Source: Aurantiacibacter marinus
GTDB lineage: Bacteria; Pseudomonadota; Alphaproteobacteria; Sphingomonadales; Sphingomonadaceae
Direction of reading: 5' to 3'
Length of the DNA: 64,000 nucleotides
NCBI RefSeq assembly: GCF_001021555.1
Contig: NZ_LDCP01000001.1
Span: 434,001-498,000, forward strand
A program made the translations under genes and the position numbers. The number at the start of each line of letters is the position of its first letter. Within the stretch, counting starts at the first letter, position 1. Under the pieces are notes generated by a model, which had not been told where the DNA came from, did no database searches, and was given only the letters and a program-made list of their open reading frames with translations. This document shows positions 61,703 to 64,000 of the stretch, one piece after another.

Positions 61703-62590
61703 TCAATGGCTCCACCCACTTCTTAACAAGGGTCGGAGATCGTTGCGCGTTTCAACCGGATCAGCCGGACTATTGTCGAACATAGCCAAGCCCAATGTGT
61801 CACCGGAGCGCATGACAACATTATAGCCCTCGCCGGTAATCATCCCGTAATGTGAGATGTCGTGCTCTCCCAATGCCCAGCCAAATCCGTAGTGTGGCTG
61901 CGGCGAGCCGGGAGGAGGGCCTTCAAATCCTTCCCAATTGAGAGGGCGGCTGGCGAAGTCCCAATATTGCCCTGCGGTCCCGCTCCAGCCTCCGGCAGGC
62001 CCAAGCCAAGCGTTATATGACATGCCTCGGACTTCAGGGATCAGCATCCTTATAGCGTCATCGTAAGGCTGGCCTGTCCGCTCCTCTATCAACCGACCAA
62101 GTATGCAATATCCGATATTGGAATAAACCTGTTTCGCACCCGGAGTGAATTGTTTTTCGGGTGCCGGCAGGTTCATGCATTCCGTATCTCGAGATGCGCT
62201 CGTGACAGGATCGCCATCAATATTGCTGTCCCAACCCGCAGAATGGCTTAGCAATTGGGCAACGGTTGCACCCTCGATCTCTTCGTCCAGACCGATCGTG
62301 CCCAATTCGACCAGTTCCATCACGGCGGCAGCGGTAATCGGTTTTGACAAGTTGAAGTAAGCTCGGGTTTTGCCGGCACTGTTACCGATAGATATGCTTG
62401 TGGGAGTGGCTCCGATTATCCCGTAAATTACGTAGCCATCGCCTAAGTCATGGAGTCTTGCAATCCGTTCGAGCCGCGATTCCGGGCTCGAGATCTGGAT
62501 TATGATAAACAGCGACAGCAGTGACAGCAGCATCCAAAGTATTCCAACCCTGACCACGCGATTGTCTTCGGATTTAATCCTTGCTGTCAT
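61703..62590 (-). CDS. Beta-lactamase-fold serine hydrolase family protein, nucleophile apparently lost
   Basis: A 295-residue membrane-anchored protein (hydrophobic residues 15-33). Class C beta-lactamase-like features are AVMELVELGTIGLDEEIEGATVAQLLSHSAG and YSNIGYCILGRLIEERTGQPYDDAIRMLIPE. The SxxK nucleophile region reads FNLSK, which places Asn instead of Ser three residues before the Lys. The YSN (Tyr-x-Asn) motif and HYG (near the usual H/K-x-G) remain. So the fold is clear and the enzyme may be inactive or the alignment may shift. It is the only gene in the tRNA-bounded segment and is less GC-rich than its surroundings. Confidence 0.78.
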   Translation of the reverse strand: MTARIKSEDNRVVRVGILWMLLSLLSLFIIIQISSPESRLERIARLHDLGDGYVIYGIIGATPTSISIGNSAGKTRAYFNLSKPITAAAVMELVELGTIGLDEEIEGATVAQLLSHSAGWDSNIDGDPVTSASRDTECMNLPAPEKQFTPGAKQVYSNIGYCILGRLIEERTGQPYDDAIRMLIPEVRGMSYNAWLGPAGGWSGTAGQYWDFASRPLNWEGFEGPPPGSPQPHYGFGWALGEHDISHYGMITGEGYNVVMRSGDTLGLAMFDNSPADPVETRNDLRPLLRSGWSH

Positions 62591-62718
62591 TACACCGATG
62601 TAAGGGATTTTGGGATTTCGGCCAAGCTGCGTTGTCGTCGGCGTCGACCTGGGCCGAGGCTCACTGAAAGTTTTGTGAAGGCAGCAGGCCAGTGCGCCGC
62701 AGCAGTTGATTGAAAAGA

Positions 62719-62795
<77 letters not shown>

Positions 62796-62845
62796 TTGAC
62801 CTGCCGGGCGATTAGCAATGCCTGCGGCTCTCGCCAAGCCAAAAG

Positions 62846-64000
62846 CTACTTCCAGCCACTATCCAGAAATTCAACGGCGCAGCCAGCCAGAAATGCAGCG
62901 CCCTTGGGCATGACGCTTTCGTCCACCACCATGCGGCTGGAATGCAGCCCGCAGCAGCCCTGCCAGTCGACACCGTCTGCTGCCACGCCAAGGAAGAACA
63001 TTGCACCGGGCACTTTTTCCAGCACGTAGGAGAAATCTTCGGCGCCCATGGTGGGTGAGGGCCGCTCTGCCCACGGCTCTTCTCCGCCAAGCGCAGTGGC
63101 GACGTGTTTGCCCAATGCGATCGCGCGGGCATCATTGACGGTAGGCGGGAAGCCTGGCGTTATGGTCACTTCTGCCGTGCAGTCATGCGCGCGGGCGATG
63201 TTTTCGGCCACTTGCCGCACCGCGACTTTCATGGCTTCACGCCGCTCCGGCGACAAATTGCGCATCGTGCCGAGCAGGTAAGCGCTGTCGGGAATGATAT
63301 TGTTGTTGGAGCCGGCTTCCATCTTGCCGATCGTCAGCACGCTGGCTTCGGTCGCGGCAAAGCGCCGTGTGATCATGGTTTGCAGGGCAATTATGATTTC
63401 CGCAGCGACTGGCACCGGATCGACAACGTCGTGCGGCATGGAGGCATGGCCCCCGCGCCCCTTTACAGTGATCTCCAGCATATCGGCAGAGGCCATCATG
63501 GCACCTGCGCGGCCTTCCACACGGCCATGGGGGGCGTTGGGCCAGACATGCAGCGCAAAGGCAGCATCGGGCAGCGGATAATCCGTCTCACCGCCCAGCA
63601 GGCCATCATCCAGCATGAAGCGTGCGCCGTGAAAGCCTTCCTCGCCCGGCTGGAACATGAAACGTACCTCGCCTGCCAGATCATCCGTGCGTGCCGCCAG
63701 TATTCGCGCCGCGCCGGCCAACATTGCAGTATGCGCGTCATGGCCACAGGCGTGCATACGGCCGGGAATCGTGGAGGCAAAATCCAGCCCGGTGTGTTCG
63801 TCCATCGGCAAGGCGTCCATATCGCCGCGCAGCAGAACGCTCGGGCCAGGCCGAGCCCCTTGCAGGACTGCGACCGCGCCGGTGCAGGAAGGACCTTCGT
63901 GCCATACCAGCGGCAAATCGGCGAGCGCCGCCTTGACCTTCGCCAGCGTCTTGGGCGTTTCCAGCCCGAGTTCTGGTTCGGCGTGAATGGCACGGCGCAG
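62846..64000 (-). CDS. M20-family amidohydrolase (5' end beyond window)
   Basis: Metal-dependent amidohydrolase of the M20/HipO type. The coding frame continues to the window edge: the 28 codons from 64000 read LRRAIHAEPELGLETP-type sequence before the M at 63916, so the true start is beyond the window. Metal and catalytic motifs: LLRGDMDALPMDE, MHACGHDAHTAML, FQPGEEGFHGARFML, HVWPNAPHG and GAEDFSYVLEKVPGAMFFLG. It resembles hippurate or N-acyl-L-amino acid amidohydrolases. It lies 50 bases upstream of the tRNA. Confidence 0.92.
   Translation of the reverse strand: MRRAIHAEPELGLETPKTLAKVKAALADLPLVWHEGPSCTGAVAVLQGARPGPSVLLRGDMDALPMDEHTGLDFASTIPGRMHACGHDAHTAMLAGAARILAARTDDLAGEVRFMFQPGEEGFHGARFMLDDGLLGGETDYPLPDAAFALHVWPNAPHGRVEGRAGAMMASADMLEITVKGRGGHASMPHDVVDPVPVAAEIIIALQTMITRRFAATEASVLTIGKMEAGSNNNIIPDSAYLLGTMRNLSPERREAMKVAVRQVAENIARAHDCTAEVTITPGFPPTVNDARAIALGKHVATALGGEEPWAERPSPTMGAEDFSYVLEKVPGAMFFLGVAADGVDWQGCCGLHSSRMVVDESVMPKGAAFLAGCAVEFLDSGWK

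Overview
The window looks like the replication-origin region of an alphaproteobacterium, most likely Sphingomonadales and probably Erythrobacteraceae. It is GC-rich with dense, overlapping gene strings. The left edge has the order hemE / non-coding gap / ppsR (DUF299), maf, aroE, coaE, dnaQ, which flanks the chromosomal origin in Caulobacter and Rickettsia. The gap (488-788) holds a nearly pure A/T tract, DnaA-box-like 9-mers and GANTC sites, so I read it as oriC. The lineage is also supported by a PopZ/DUF2497 protein, a DivK-like regulator, MmcB behind an alphaproteobacterial LexA box, UrcA, DUF1491, DUF2093 and a short SufD.

Layout. 1-7300: hemE (cut by the edge), oriC, then a rightward housekeeping string (ppsR-maf-aroE-coaE-dnaQ, hpf, ptsN, thioesterase, DUF1491, cell-wall hydrolase). 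7300-12400: mainly leftward genes (xth, erpA, CBS protein, thioredoxin-like ferredoxin, popZ, tolC, pcm-like). 12400-24200: fumarase, a LytS/LytTR two-component pair, urcA, a phosphoesterase, divK, rpsI-rplM, a ctaA-cutA-Tat-protein string, a MerC-like gene with a possible Zur box, and thiS-thiG. 24200-32100: acyl-CoA synthetase, gamma-glutamyltransferase, pyrD, a DUF885 lipoprotein and an AraC regulator.

32464-39086 is a tightly coupled ten-gene SUF iron-sulfur operon (regulator, sufB, DUF559 protein, 83-residue protein, sufC, sufD, lipoprotein, sufS, sufT, sufA). Three members are not known SUF components. 39096-49552 holds a three-repeat protein, lipoprotein, EI24 protein, PfkB kinase, S41 protease, purD and xseA (whose start codons overlap on opposite strands), DUF2093, an M23 lipoprotein, a phytase-like esterase, rpmB and tadA. 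49549-61514 is almost all leftward: RNase T2, nadC, a second LytTR/LytS pair, DsbA-like and M48 envelope proteins, App1-like phosphatase, a PAS-like protein, DUF2141, a membrane hydroxylase and mmcB.

61595-62795 is the clearest acquired DNA. A tRNA-Arg(CCG) gene is followed by a 49-bp exact copy of its own 3' half, enclosing about 1.1 kb of lower-GC sequence with one beta-lactamase-fold gene whose nucleophile serine appears to be asparagine. The window ends inside an M20 amidohydrolase gene. No CRISPR array, rRNA or intact insertion sequence was seen.
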